Below are positions 1 to 6,814 of a stretch of 12,830 nucleotides of DNA, one piece after another. The stretch is from an uncultured Lachnospiraceae bacterium. GTDB taxonomy: Bacteria; Bacillota_A; Clostridia; Lachnospirales; Lachnospiraceae. A model generated the notes under the pieces. The model saw only the letters and a list, made by a program, of their open reading frames with translations, did not search any database and was not told where the DNA came from. The translations under genes and the position numbers were made by a program. The stretch lies in NCBI GenBank assembly GCA_902780985.1, contig CACZHN010000172.1, positions 1 to 12,830 of the forward strand, read 5' to 3'. Position 1 is the stretch's first letter, and each line of letters opens with the position of its first letter.

Positions 1-1
1 T

Positions 2-778
2 CTGGTTAACTTCAGAGCTGCGATCAAGAAGATAGAGAGTAACATTTCCATTTCGGTATTCTTCGATGAAGGAATAACAGATCAGAATATTGATCTTATA
101 GGCGAGCAGATCAGGACGAGGCCGGAGGTTAATACCTGTGACTTCGTAAGTGCGGAAGACGCATGGCTTAATTATTCGAATACTATTTACGATGATCCGG
201 AAGCTGCAAGAGCATCTTTTGGCGCAGACAATCCTCTGGCGAATTCGGCTTCTTACTCAATTACGCTTAAGGATGTCAGCAAGCAGGCCGATTTTGTTCA
301 GTTCCTTAACGGAATCGACGGTGTAAGAACTGTTAAGAGTTCAGGCCATACATCGGATGCGGTTTCTGCAATCAACGTATTCGTGGGATATGCATCTCTC
401 GGAATCATAATTATCCTTCTTCTCGTATCGGTGTTCCTTATCAACAACACCATTACCATCGGTATTACGGTACGTAGAGAAGAGATTAAGATCATGAAGC
501 TTATCGGTGCTACAAATGCATTCGTAAGATCGCCTTTCATCGTTGAAGGTGTTATGATCGGTCTTGTGGGATCTGTCATCCCGATAGTTCTTTTATACTA
601 TCTCTATGATGCGATTCTCGGATATATTGCGGGTAGATTTACAATTCTGAAGAGTCTCTTCGAGTTTATCCCGCTCAACGAACTTTTCAAGATTCTTGCA
701 CCTGCTATACTTATCATCGGTGTCGGAATCGGTTTCTTCGGAAGTATGCTTACAACAAGAAAGCATCTGAAGGTTTAA
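2..778 (+). CDS. ftsX: Cell-division ABC-transporter-like permease FtsX (3' part)
   Basis: The gene is open from the window edge and lacks its 5' end; 258 codons are visible. FtsX is the membrane half of the FtsEX complex, which uses ATP hydrolysis by FtsE to switch on peptidoglycan hydrolases at the division site. The visible part starts in the extracellular loop (VNFRAAIKKIESNISISVFF, a typical FtsX ECD opening). A transmembrane segment follows at about residues 127-147 (LGIIIILLLVSVFLINNTI), then the conserved cytoplasmic stretch RREEIKIMKLIGATNAFVRSPF and two more hydrophobic segments, ending in a short basic tail. Only 45 bp separate it from the coiled-coil LytM hydrolase downstream. That fits the known pairing of FtsX with a secreted coiled-coil hydrolase (EnvC in E. 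coli, PcsB in streptococci). The missing upstream neighbour would be expected to be ftsE. Confidence 0.93.
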   Translation: MVNFRAAIKKIESNISISVFFDEGITDQNIDLIGEQIRTRPEVNTCDFVSAEDAWLNYSNTIYDDPEAARASFGADNPLANSASYSITLKDVSKQADFVQFLNGIDGVRTVKSSGHTSDAVSAINVFVGYASLGIIIILLLVSVFLINNTITIGITVRREEIKIMKLIGATNAFVRSPFIVEGVMIGLVGSVIPIVLLYYLYDAILGYIAGRFTILKSLFEFIPLNELFKILAPAILIIGVGIGFFGSMLTTRKHLKV

Positions 779-823
779 TTTAACGGGTTTAAAATGTATT
801 TATAATAAACGGAGGATATTGTA

Positions 824-2335
824 TTGAAGCAAAAAATGCTTACAATTGCATTATTCCTGGCTTTCTTTCTTTTCACAGGCAGTGTCGTATACGCAGCAGA
901 CTATGGTTTGAGAGTTACACTGAATGATGAAGAAGGCGCGACTGAGACAGAGCAGCCCACCGAGGCTGCTCCTGCTAATTCAGGAGGAAATAACGAACAA
1001 CCTCAGACTACTGAAGAGGAGCCTATCGTTATAACTCCTATAGAGCCTATAGAGCCGTCTTCGGAAACACCACAGCCTTCTACTGAGGAGCCTCAGGGAG
1101 GAAATTCGGGATCGGGTTCCGGTTCGGGATCCGGAAAGTCCGGTGGATCGGGTAAATCCGGCGGATCGGGAAAGTCCGGCAATACCGCATCATCAGGTGA
1201 TGCTACTAAGGTCGATCTTTCAACGGTTGTTAACGGAAACGGTATGGTAGTTTTTGATACTTCGGCTATCATGGAACTTAAACGCCAGATGGAAATGGCG
1301 AGACAGGATAAGATCGAGGTTCAGCAGCTTATAAACGATCTTATGAAAGATCAGAATGATTTCATCGCAGTTCTTCGAGAATTTGACGAAAAGATCATTG
1401 AGTATCAGGATCGAATCGATGAGATCACTGAAAGACAGGAAATTGCGGCAAACACTATTATAGATCTGAATCAGCAGCTGGAAACCGCTCAGGCTGAGGA
1501 ACAGGCTCAGTATGATCAGTTGAAGCAGCATATTCAGGTGGATTACGAAAATAACAGATATACATATCTGGATGCACTTTTTAATGCAGTAAGTTTCTCT
1601 TCGGTAGTAGGTGAGATGGAGTACATCAGAGCCATTGAGGAGTATGATCAGAAGCTTATGGATGATCTTACGGAAAAAAGAAAGTCTATAGCCAACAAGA
1701 GAATGCTTCTTGAAACACTGAATGAAGATATGGAATATCTGAAAGAAACTTACTCGGATCAGCAGGATGCCATAGAGCTTCTTTCCGAAGCGAAGGAGAA
1801 GCAGATCCAGAGTTATCAGAAGAAGATCGACGATGCCGAAGAGGCGATCGCGACTATTGAAGAACTGGAGAAACAGCAGGATGCGAAGCTGCTTCAGCTG
1901 GAGCAGGAATATCGTATGAAGCTGGCCCTTTCTTCCGCTCAGAGCACGGTTGTTTATAACGGTGGAAGCCTTGCATGGCCGATGCCTTCAAGTACAACAG
2001 TTACATCAGGATTTGGACCTAGATGGGGATCGGTACATAGAGGAACGGATATAGCTTGTAATACGGGCTCACCGGTAGTTGCGGTGGCTCCGGGAACAGT
2101 CATTTATACAGGATATATGGGTACCGGTGGTATGGCGGTACTTATAGATCACGGAAACGGAATGACAACAAATTATTACCATTTGTCTGCATATAATTGT
2201 CAGGCCGGAGATATCGTGAATACAGGACAGGTAATAGCATTTTCGGGCAATACGGGTAATTCAACGGGACCTCACCTTCACTTCGGTGTAAGAATAAACG
2301 GTGAATACGTTGACCCTATGTCCTTCTATCGTTAA
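824..2335 (+). CDS. Secreted coiled-coil M23 (LytM) peptidoglycan hydrolase, FtsX partner (EnvC/PcsB-like)
   Basis: The start is TTG at 824, with GGAGG at 811-815 eight bases upstream; no better ATG gives a signal peptide. The 503-residue protein begins with a Sec signal peptide cut near VVYA-AD (residue ~25). A Pro/Glu/Thr-rich stretch and a Gly/Ser/Lys low-complexity linker (about residues 97-122) follow, then a long charged coiled coil (about 145-370), then a C-terminal LytM domain (about 385-503). The zinc ligands H405, D409 (HRGTD) and H486 (HLHF) and the catalytic H453 and H484 are all present with LytM spacing. It should therefore cleave cross-links itself, unlike degenerate EnvC, which only activates amidases. 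Lying directly after ftsX, it is probably gated by FtsEX at the septum through the coiled coil. The family call is firm; the FtsX partnership is inferred from gene order and architecture. Confidence 0.9.
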   Translation: MKQKMLTIALFLAFFLFTGSVVYAADYGLRVTLNDEEGATETEQPTEAAPANSGGNNEQPQTTEEEPIVITPIEPIEPSSETPQPSTEEPQGGNSGSGSGSGSGKSGGSGKSGGSGKSGNTASSGDATKVDLSTVVNGNGMVVFDTSAIMELKRQMEMARQDKIEVQQLINDLMKDQNDFIAVLREFDEKIIEYQDRIDEITERQEIAANTIIDLNQQLETAQAEEQAQYDQLKQHIQVDYENNRYTYLDALFNAVSFSSVVGEMEYIRAIEEYDQKLMDDLTEKRKSIANKRMLLETLNEDMEYLKETYSDQQDAIELLSEAKEKQIQSYQKKIDDAEEAIATIEELEKQQDAKLLQLEQEYRMKLALSSAQSTVVYNGGSLAWPMPSSTTVTSGFGPRWGSVHRGTDIACNTGSPVVAVAPGTVIYTGYMGTGGMAVLIDHGNGMTTNYYHLSAYNCQAGDIVNTGQVIAFSGNTGNSTGPHLHFGVRINGEYVDPMSFYR

Positions 2336-2368
2336 GATAAATAATACCATTTAGGAGATTAATTGATC

Positions 2369-3631
2369 ATGAAACCATTTGGGAAAAAGCTTACCGGAGC
2401 TATGCTCGTTTTCGCTATGACTGCAGGTCTTGCAGGATGCGGATCAGGATCGGGAGCACAGGATACTACGGAAAGCAGTGAGTCTTCAAGCACGGGAACA
2501 AGCGCTTCCGGAGAATTCGACGAGAATTCAAAGGAGACTGAAAAGAAAGTAAAGCAGATCGAATCTTTGATCGATAAGTACTTTTACTTTGAAGAAGATG
2601 CTGAGAAGAGAGAAGAAAGCTATTATGACGGAATCATGGCAGGTCTTGATGACCCGTATTCCGTATATTATACTCCGGAAGAGTTCGAAAGACTCCAGGA
2701 GGATGACGGCGGAGAGTATGTAGGTATAGGAGCTACTGTTTCCAAGGATGTTGATAAGGGAACGGTATATGTTGTTAAGCCGCTCAGGGGAAGCCCTGCG
2801 GAAGCAGCAGGTCTTACAACAGGTGATGTCTTCGTACAGATTGATGATATCGAAGTAACTGCAGATATGGAATTGGATGAGGTTGTTAAGTATATCCGCG
2901 GTAAGGAAGGAACAACAGCTCACCTCAAGATGTATCGTGAAGGTGAACCGGATTATCTGGAGATAGACATCAACAGACAGAAGATACAGAATATCACTGT
3001 AGATTATGAGATGTTGGAGAACGACATCGGATATATCTCAGTGGATCAGTTTATAGAGAATACACCGGAACAGTTCAAGGAAGGAATGGACTACCTTGTA
3101 AATAACGGTGCAAAGGGTATTGTTATCGATATGAGAAACAACCCGGGCGGTCTGCTTACAGCCGTAAATGAGATGACCGATTACATTTTAAAGGATGACG
3201 CGGTTGCACCGGGAGCTTCATCACCGGGACTTCAGCTTGAAACAAAGGATAAGGACGGTAAGGTTATCGAGTCCTATTCCTGCGAAGACGGCCACTCCAT
3301 CGATCTTCCGATGGTGGTACTGGTAAACGGATACAGCGCAAGTGCTGCCGAAATCTTTACCGGAGATATGAAGGATTACGGTGTTGCTACCATAATAGGA
3401 ACCACTACTTACGGTAAGGGAATCGTACAGTCGGTTATCCCTCTTTCGGACGGATCAGCCATAAAGATTACTATTGCTAAGTATTTCACTCCTTCGGGAA
3501 ATGATATTCACAAGGTTGGTATCGAACCTGATATTGAGATCGACGTTTCGGATGAGCAGAAGAGAATGGCAAACATTCCTCATGATGAAGATCCTCAGCT
3601 TAAGAAGGCGTTGGAAGTATTGGAAAAATAG
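2369..3631 (+). CDS. CtpA-family S41 carboxy-terminal processing protease (lipoprotein)
   Basis: I chose ATG 2369. An in-frame TTG at 2363 lies 5 bases after the AGGAG at 2353-2357 and is an alternative that adds two residues. The N-terminus is a lipoprotein signal with lipobox LAGC (C24), so the enzyme should be anchored to the outer face of the membrane. An acidic/serine-rich linker, a short N-terminal helical region, a PDZ domain (about residues 115-205) and the S41 catalytic domain follow. The Ser-Lys-Gln triad is visible: S325 in NGYSASAAE, K350 in YGKG and Q354, with the same 25- and 4-residue spacing as Bacillus CtpB. Such proteases trim or degrade exported proteins, often cell-wall hydrolases or sporulation factors. 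Its position after ftsX and the LytM protein makes hydrolase turnover a reasonable but unproven role. Confidence 0.92.
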   Translation: MKPFGKKLTGAMLVFAMTAGLAGCGSGSGAQDTTESSESSSTGTSASGEFDENSKETEKKVKQIESLIDKYFYFEEDAEKREESYYDGIMAGLDDPYSVYYTPEEFERLQEDDGGEYVGIGATVSKDVDKGTVYVVKPLRGSPAEAAGLTTGDVFVQIDDIEVTADMELDEVVKYIRGKEGTTAHLKMYREGEPDYLEIDINRQKIQNITVDYEMLENDIGYISVDQFIENTPEQFKEGMDYLVNNGAKGIVIDMRNNPGGLLTAVNEMTDYILKDDAVAPGASSPGLQLETKDKDGKVIESYSCEDGHSIDLPMVVLVNGYSASAAEIFTGDMKDYGVATIIGTTTYGKGIVQSVIPLSDGSAIKITIAKYFTPSGNDIHKVGIEPDIEIDVSDEQKRMANIPHDEDPQLKKALEVLEK

Positions 3632-3690
3632 TAAGGTAATATATTAAAAGACTAAGATAAAGAAAAATAATAGTTTTGGAGGAAATTATA

Positions 3691-5286
3691 ATGGATAAGC
3701 CATCAGCTGATAAGGAACTTATCATAGTCCTTGATTTTGGCGGACAGTACAATCAGCTTATCGCCAGACGTGTAAGAGAGTGCAACGTTTATGCGGAAGT
3801 GCATCCTTACACATTGAGCCTTGACAAAATCCGTGAGCTGAATCCTAAGGGAATCATTTTCACAGGAGGACCTAACAGTGTATATCTGGAGGATTCTCCT
3901 TCATACAGCAAGGAAATTTTCGAACTGGGAATTCCTATTCTCGGTATATGCTACGGCTCACAGCTTATGGCACATCTCTTGGGAGGACGTGTTGCTACAG
4001 CTCCTGTAAGCGAGTACGGAAGAACCGAAACATACATTGACGGAGCTTCCGAAGAGTCCGATACAAGAAGCGGTTCTCTTCTTTTCAAGGGAATCAAGAA
4101 GAAGATCACAACATGGATGAGCCATACGGACTACATCGCAGAAGTACCGGAAGGCTTTGTTATATCAGCACATACAAAGGATTGTCCTGCAGCAGCTATG
4201 GAATGTCCTGAGAAGGGCTTCTACGCAACTCAGTTCCATCCTGAAGTTATGCATACAGAGCAGGGAAAGGAACTTCTTCATAACTTTGTATACAATGTCT
4301 GCAAGTGTGCCGGTGACTGGAAGATGGATTCCTTCGTGGATTCAACTGTTAAGGCACTTCGCGAGAAAATCGGAAACGGCCGTGTACTCTGTGCTCTTTC
4401 GGGCGGAGTTGATTCATCCGTTGCCGCAGTACTTCTTGCAAAGGCAGTCGGAAAGCAGCTTACCTGCGTATTCGTAGATCATGGCCTTCTCAGAAAGAAT
4501 GAAGGCGATGAGGTTGAAGCTATATTCGGACCTAACGGTAATTACGAACTGAACTTCATCAGAGTAAATGCTGCAGAGCGTTTTTACAACAAGCTGGCAG
4601 GTGTTACAGAGCCTGAGCAGAAGAGAAAGATTATCGGTGAAGAGTTTATCCGTGTATTCGAGGAAGAGGCTAAGAAGATCGGAGCCGTTGACTTCCTGGC
4701 ACAGGGAACCATATATCCTGACGTTATCGAGTCGGGACTCGGAAAGTCAGCTACTATCAAGTCACATCACAATGTAGGCGGACTTCCTGATTATGTTGAT
4801 TTCAAAGAGATTGTTGAACCTCTCAGAATGCTTTTCAAGGATGAGGTAAGACGTGCGGGACTTGAACTCGGAATTCCTGAGTATCTTGTATTCCGTCAGC
4901 CGTTCCCGGGACCGGGACTCGGTGTAAGAATCATCGATGAGATCACACCTGATAAGGTACGTATCGTTCAGGATGCTGACGCTATCTTCCGTGAGGAGAT
5001 GGATAAGGCACTTGCATCAGGACGTATCAAGCATCTTCCGAACCAGTACTTCGCAGCGCTTTCAAATATGCGTTCGGTAGGAGTTATGGGAGACTTCAGA
5101 ACATTTGATTATGCTATCGTGCTTCGTGCAGTCAACACAAGTGACTTCATGACAGCGGATTGTACGGATATTCCTTTTGAGATTCTTCAGAAGGTTATGA
5201 ACAGGATCATCAACGAGGTTAAGGGAGTAAACAGAGTAATGTACGATCTTACTTCCAAGCCGCCTGGAACAATTGAACTTCTATAA
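3691..5286 (+). CDS. guaA: GMP synthase (glutamine-hydrolysing)
   Basis: Converts XMP to GMP with ATP and glutamine, the last step of de novo guanine nucleotide synthesis, in the cytoplasm. The start is ATG 3691; an in-frame TTG at 3676 overlaps the Shine-Dalgarno GGAGG (3678-3682) and is rejected. The 531 residues are slightly longer than the usual ~510-525. The N-terminal class I glutaminase domain has nucleophile C87 in GICYGSQ and the H183/E185 pair in FHPEV. The ATP-pyrophosphatase domain has the P-loop SGGVDSS (237-243). The C-terminal dimerization domain has [10 protein letters not shown] and the closing [11 protein letters not shown]. The last two residues are LL where most GuaA proteins end in WE, which may reflect exchange of the 3' end by integration of the adjacent element. 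It is followed at once by a terminator. Confidence 0.97.
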   Translation: MDKPSADKELIIVLDFGGQYNQLIARRVRECNVYAEVHPYTLSLDKIRELNPKGIIFTGGPNSVYLEDSPSYSKEIFELGIPILGICYGSQLMAHLLGGRVATAPVSEYGRTETYIDGASEESDTRSGSLLFKGIKKKITTWMSHTDYIAEVPEGFVISAHTKDCPAAAMECPEKGFYATQFHPEVMHTEQGKELLHNFVYNVCKCAGDWKMDSFVDSTVKALREKIGNGRVLCALSGGVDSSVAAVLLAKAVGKQLTCVFVDHGLLRKNEGDEVEAIFGPNGNYELNFIRVNAAERFYNKLAGVTEPEQKRKIIGEEFIRVFEEEAKKIGAVDFLAQGTIYPDVIESGLGKSATIKSHHNVGGLPDYVDFKEIVEPLRMLFKDEVRRAGLELGIPEYLVFRQPFPGPGLGVRIIDEITPDKVRIVQDADAIFREEMDKALASGRIKHLPNQYFAALSNMRSVGVMGDFRTFDYAIVLRAVNTSDFMTADCTDIPFEILQKVMNRIINEVKGVNRVMYDLTSKPPGTIELL

Positions 5287-5296
5287 TGAAAAAACT

Positions 5297-5333
5297 ACGG
5301 GAAGCCCCTAAAATTGGGACTTCCCGTTTTTTT
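5297..5333. terminator. Bidirectional intrinsic terminator between guaA and the XRE gene
   Basis: An 8-bp perfect stem (ACGGGAAG 5297-5304 with CTTCCCGT 5320-5327) is extended by three inner C-G pairs (5306-5308 with 5316-5318) after one mismatch, and is followed by seven T (5327-5333). Upstream, a run of A (5289-5294) gives a T-run on the other strand, so it can also stop transcripts of the convergent regulator gene. Confidence 0.88.
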
Positions 5334-5334
5334 C

Positions 5335-5356
5335 GTCTATAAAATGTCTATAAAAT
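5335..5356 (+). repeat. Tandem 11-bp direct repeat at the element's left edge
   Basis: GTCTATAAAAT occurs twice in tandem (5335-5345 and 5346-5356), directly after the guaA terminator. The second copy contains ATGTCTAT, which is also the half-site of the operators near 6386-6466. It may be a binding site for the XRE protein or the integrase arm domain; this role is a guess. Confidence 0.6.
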
Positions 5357-5369
5357 AATATTATTCCGT

Positions 5370-6305
5370 TTAATTCCACTCATATTCTGATAAATCAATA
5401 TCATATTCATATAAAAAATCATTTAACTTGTCTTTGTTTTTTAAAAAATCATTTAGCTTTATAATATCTCCTTTTAAGGCCATTAGAGGCGGGCATTGTA
5501 TGAGGTAAGATATCTGAGTACCCTTTTCGTTTGTTTTCATATTTCTAATATTATTAACTTTGTTTTTTTCTAAAGATTGTAGACAGAAAAGAAAATTTGT
5601 AAAGGAATTAACAGCTGCTGTATTTGATTCATTCAATATTTCAGATAATAGGAAAGTGAGAACTAAGCAGCCTTCATTTGCCCCTATCAATGCTGTATCA
5701 GGTTCTATTGTAATTTCCGTTTCTATCATCGCTCTTATCTGAATAAGAAAATCTGATCTCTTCTTTATAGGTGGAAGAGTATCACCAATACTACATACAA
5801 GAGGTGAATACATATTATCTAATTTATCAAATTGTTCTTTCCAGTATTCATTCAAATCTCGGGGGAAACGTCCCTTCCATTTTCTATATTCTACATTAGA
5901 ATCATGGTCGTCTGGATCGATGGATTTATTCTTCGTATACCAGGCATACAGATAACTTGATAATGTATCCATTGTATCTATATCTTTATTTGAATTTTTA
6001 AATGTTAGTGTGGTTTTCTCTTCATCTCTATCTATCTTCATTCCTAATTCTTCTTCAAAGAAAAATAGAATATGCATTACATCTTCAAGGCTTTGGATGC
6101 TTATATCAGATAGAGCAGAAATATCTACATCGAGTTGTTCTGCAAGTTTCTGACGGATATCATTCTTCGGCGCCATGATATCATTTTCATATTTTCTTAT
6201 TCTGGAATCAGCAGTTGAAGCAGAAAATCCAACAGCCTTTCCAAGATCCTTTTGAGTCCAGCCTTTTAGGTTTCTAAATTTTCTTATTTTATCTCCTAGA
6301 GTCAT
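5370..6305 (-). CDS. XRE-family transcriptional regulator of the mobile element
   Basis: The protein has 311 residues. It starts at ATG 6305, with GGAAGG (minus strand, 6315-6320) nine bases upstream. Residues about 3-62 form a Cro/CI-type helix-turn-helix: IRKFRNLKGWTQKDLGKAVG, then the recognition region SASTADSRIRKYE. The remaining ~245 residues are a larger C-terminal part with no motif I recognise (WYTKNKSIDPDDHD, WKGRFPRDLNEYWKEQFDKL, EPDTALIGANEG), presumably for dimerization or sensing. The gene is divergent from the integrase/mobilization operon, with palindromic operators and a consensus promoter between them. That is the usual arrangement for a phage- or ICE-type repressor holding the element silent. 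No cleavage motif of the LexA/CI kind or ImmA-type partner was seen. The repressor role is inferred from position. Confidence 0.8.
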   Translation of the reverse strand: MTLGDKIRKFRNLKGWTQKDLGKAVGFSASTADSRIRKYENDIMAPKNDIRQKLAEQLDVDISALSDISIQSLEDVMHILFFFEEELGMKIDRDEEKTTLTFKNSNKDIDTMDTLSSYLYAWYTKNKSIDPDDHDSNVEYRKWKGRFPRDLNEYWKEQFDKLDNMYSPLVCSIGDTLPPIKKRSDFLIQIRAMIETEITIEPDTALIGANEGCLVLTFLLSEILNESNTAAVNSFTNFLFCLQSLEKNKVNNIRNMKTNEKGTQISYLIQCPPLMALKGDIIKLNDFLKNKDKLNDFLYEYDIDLSEYEWN

Positions 6306-6385
6306 ATTTTTATACCTTCCTATGGGTTAATCTGCCTATGATTTTACCATAATAGATATAAAAATGGAAGAAATAAAGAATAAAT

Positions 6386-6403
6386 AGACATAAAAATATA
6401 TCT
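6386..6403. promoter_or_regulatory. Operator 1 (near-palindrome AGACAT-N6-ATATCT)
   Basis: AGACAT 6386-6391 and ATATCT 6398-6403 are separated by six bases, one mismatch from perfect symmetry. It has the same size and spacer length as the perfect site at 6449-6466. It lies upstream of the -35 box of the rightward promoter, in the regulator/operon intergenic gap. Binding by the XRE protein is inferred. Confidence 0.5.
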
Positions 6404-6410
6404 ATTACTA

Positions 6411-6439
6411 TTGACAGACATTATATTATGATTTATAAT
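6411..6439 (+). promoter_or_regulatory. Consensus sigma-A promoter of the element operon
   Basis: TTGACA (6411-6416) and TATAAT (6434-6439) are exact consensus boxes separated by the ideal 17 bases. It faces the xis-like/rep/int/mob genes; transcription should begin near 6446. The half-site AGACAT (6416-6421) overlaps the -35 box and a degenerate partner ATGATT (6428-6433) sits just before the -10 box. A protein bound there would block RNA polymerase. So perfect a promoter would need tight repression. Confidence 0.82.
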
Positions 6440-6448
6440 GCAATCCAG

Positions 6449-6466
6449 AGACATAAAAAAATGTCT
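6449..6466. promoter_or_regulatory. Operator 3 (perfect palindrome AGACAT-A6-ATGTCT)
   Basis: AGACAT 6449-6454 and ATGTCT 6461-6466 are perfect inverted repeats around six A. It lies just downstream of the predicted transcription start, so it would act as a roadblock or occlusion site. It is the best-matching member of three sites spaced 30 and 33 bp apart (6386, 6416, 6449). Confidence 0.6.
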
Positions 6467-6508
6467 ATACAAAACAAATTAGTCATCAATATAGAAAGGA
6501 GAAGGTAT

Positions 6509-6706
6509 ATGAATACAGAATTATTTGTCGGTGTAGATAAGGTAAAGTCTGATCTGGGTGTATCAAGAGCGAAAGCCTACGAGATAATTAAAGACCTTAA
6601 TAGGCAGCTTAAAGAAGTAAATCCAAGAGCGGTAATAGTATCCGGTAAGGTCAATAGGATCTGGTATGAAGAAGCTGTAGGTTACCCTAACAGAATGGTA
6701 AATTAA
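6509..6706 (+). CDS. Small excisionase-like helix-turn-helix protein
   Basis: I chose ATG 6509 with AAAGGAG (6495-6501) upstream; an in-frame ATG at 6428 lies inside the promoter and is rejected. The product has 65 residues. The segment VGVDKVKSDLGVSRAKAYEIIKDLNRQL looks like a MerR/excisionase-type winged helix-turn-helix. A short wing follows (VSGKVNRIWYEEAVGY). Proteins of this size and pattern are common as the first gene of Clostridia integrative elements, where they act as recombination directionality factors or regulators. Being the first gene after the repressed promoter and encoded in the same direction as the integrase supports an Xis-like role, but no excisionase was recognised at family level. 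Confidence 0.65.
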   Translation: MNTELFVGVDKVKSDLGVSRAKAYEIIKDLNRQLKEVNPRAVIVSGKVNRIWYEEAVGYPNRMVN

Positions 6707-6757
6707 AAAACCCCAGTTAACTGGGGCATACACGCTATTGCTAGCATGTTCGTGACA
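6705..6757 (-). ncRNA. Candidate antisense RNA opposite the rep leader
   Basis: On the minus strand TTGTAA (6787-6792) and TAATAT (6764-6769) are 17 bases apart, and the -10 box carries the extended TG motif. The predicted start is near 6757. The transcript would run ~53 nt to a perfect 16-bp palindrome (CCCCAGTTAACTGGGG, 6711-6726) followed by six T on this strand, a proper terminator. On the plus strand the same palindrome has no T-run. The RNA contains UAUGCCCC, complementary to GGGGCATA both in its cis target (6723-6730) and in the rep ribosome binding site (6805-6812). This resembles plasmid counter-transcribed copy-control RNAs. It is inference from sequence only. Confidence 0.4.
6711..6726 (-). 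terminator. Minus-strand intrinsic terminator (16-bp palindrome)
   Basis: CCCCAGTTAACTGGGG is a perfect palindrome with A6 on its left (6705-6710), hence T6 when read on the minus strand. No protein gene on the minus strand ends here, which is why a short antisense RNA is proposed. Confidence 0.55.
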
Positions 6758-6814
6758 AGACATATATTAGCATATAGTGTGTTTCTTTACAATAAATTGT
6801 GAAAGGGGCATATT

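Noticed and set aside
801..806. TATAAT upstream of the M23 gene
   Set aside because: No -35 box at proper distance, and the transcript start would fall within the ribosome binding site; the gene is more likely read from the ftsEX transcript.
6731..6782. Imperfect inverted repeat ACACGCTAT...ATAGTGT read as a riboswitch
   Set aside because: No recognised aptamer core; the arms are imperfect and overlap the proposed antisense promoter, so only the antisense-RNA idea was kept.
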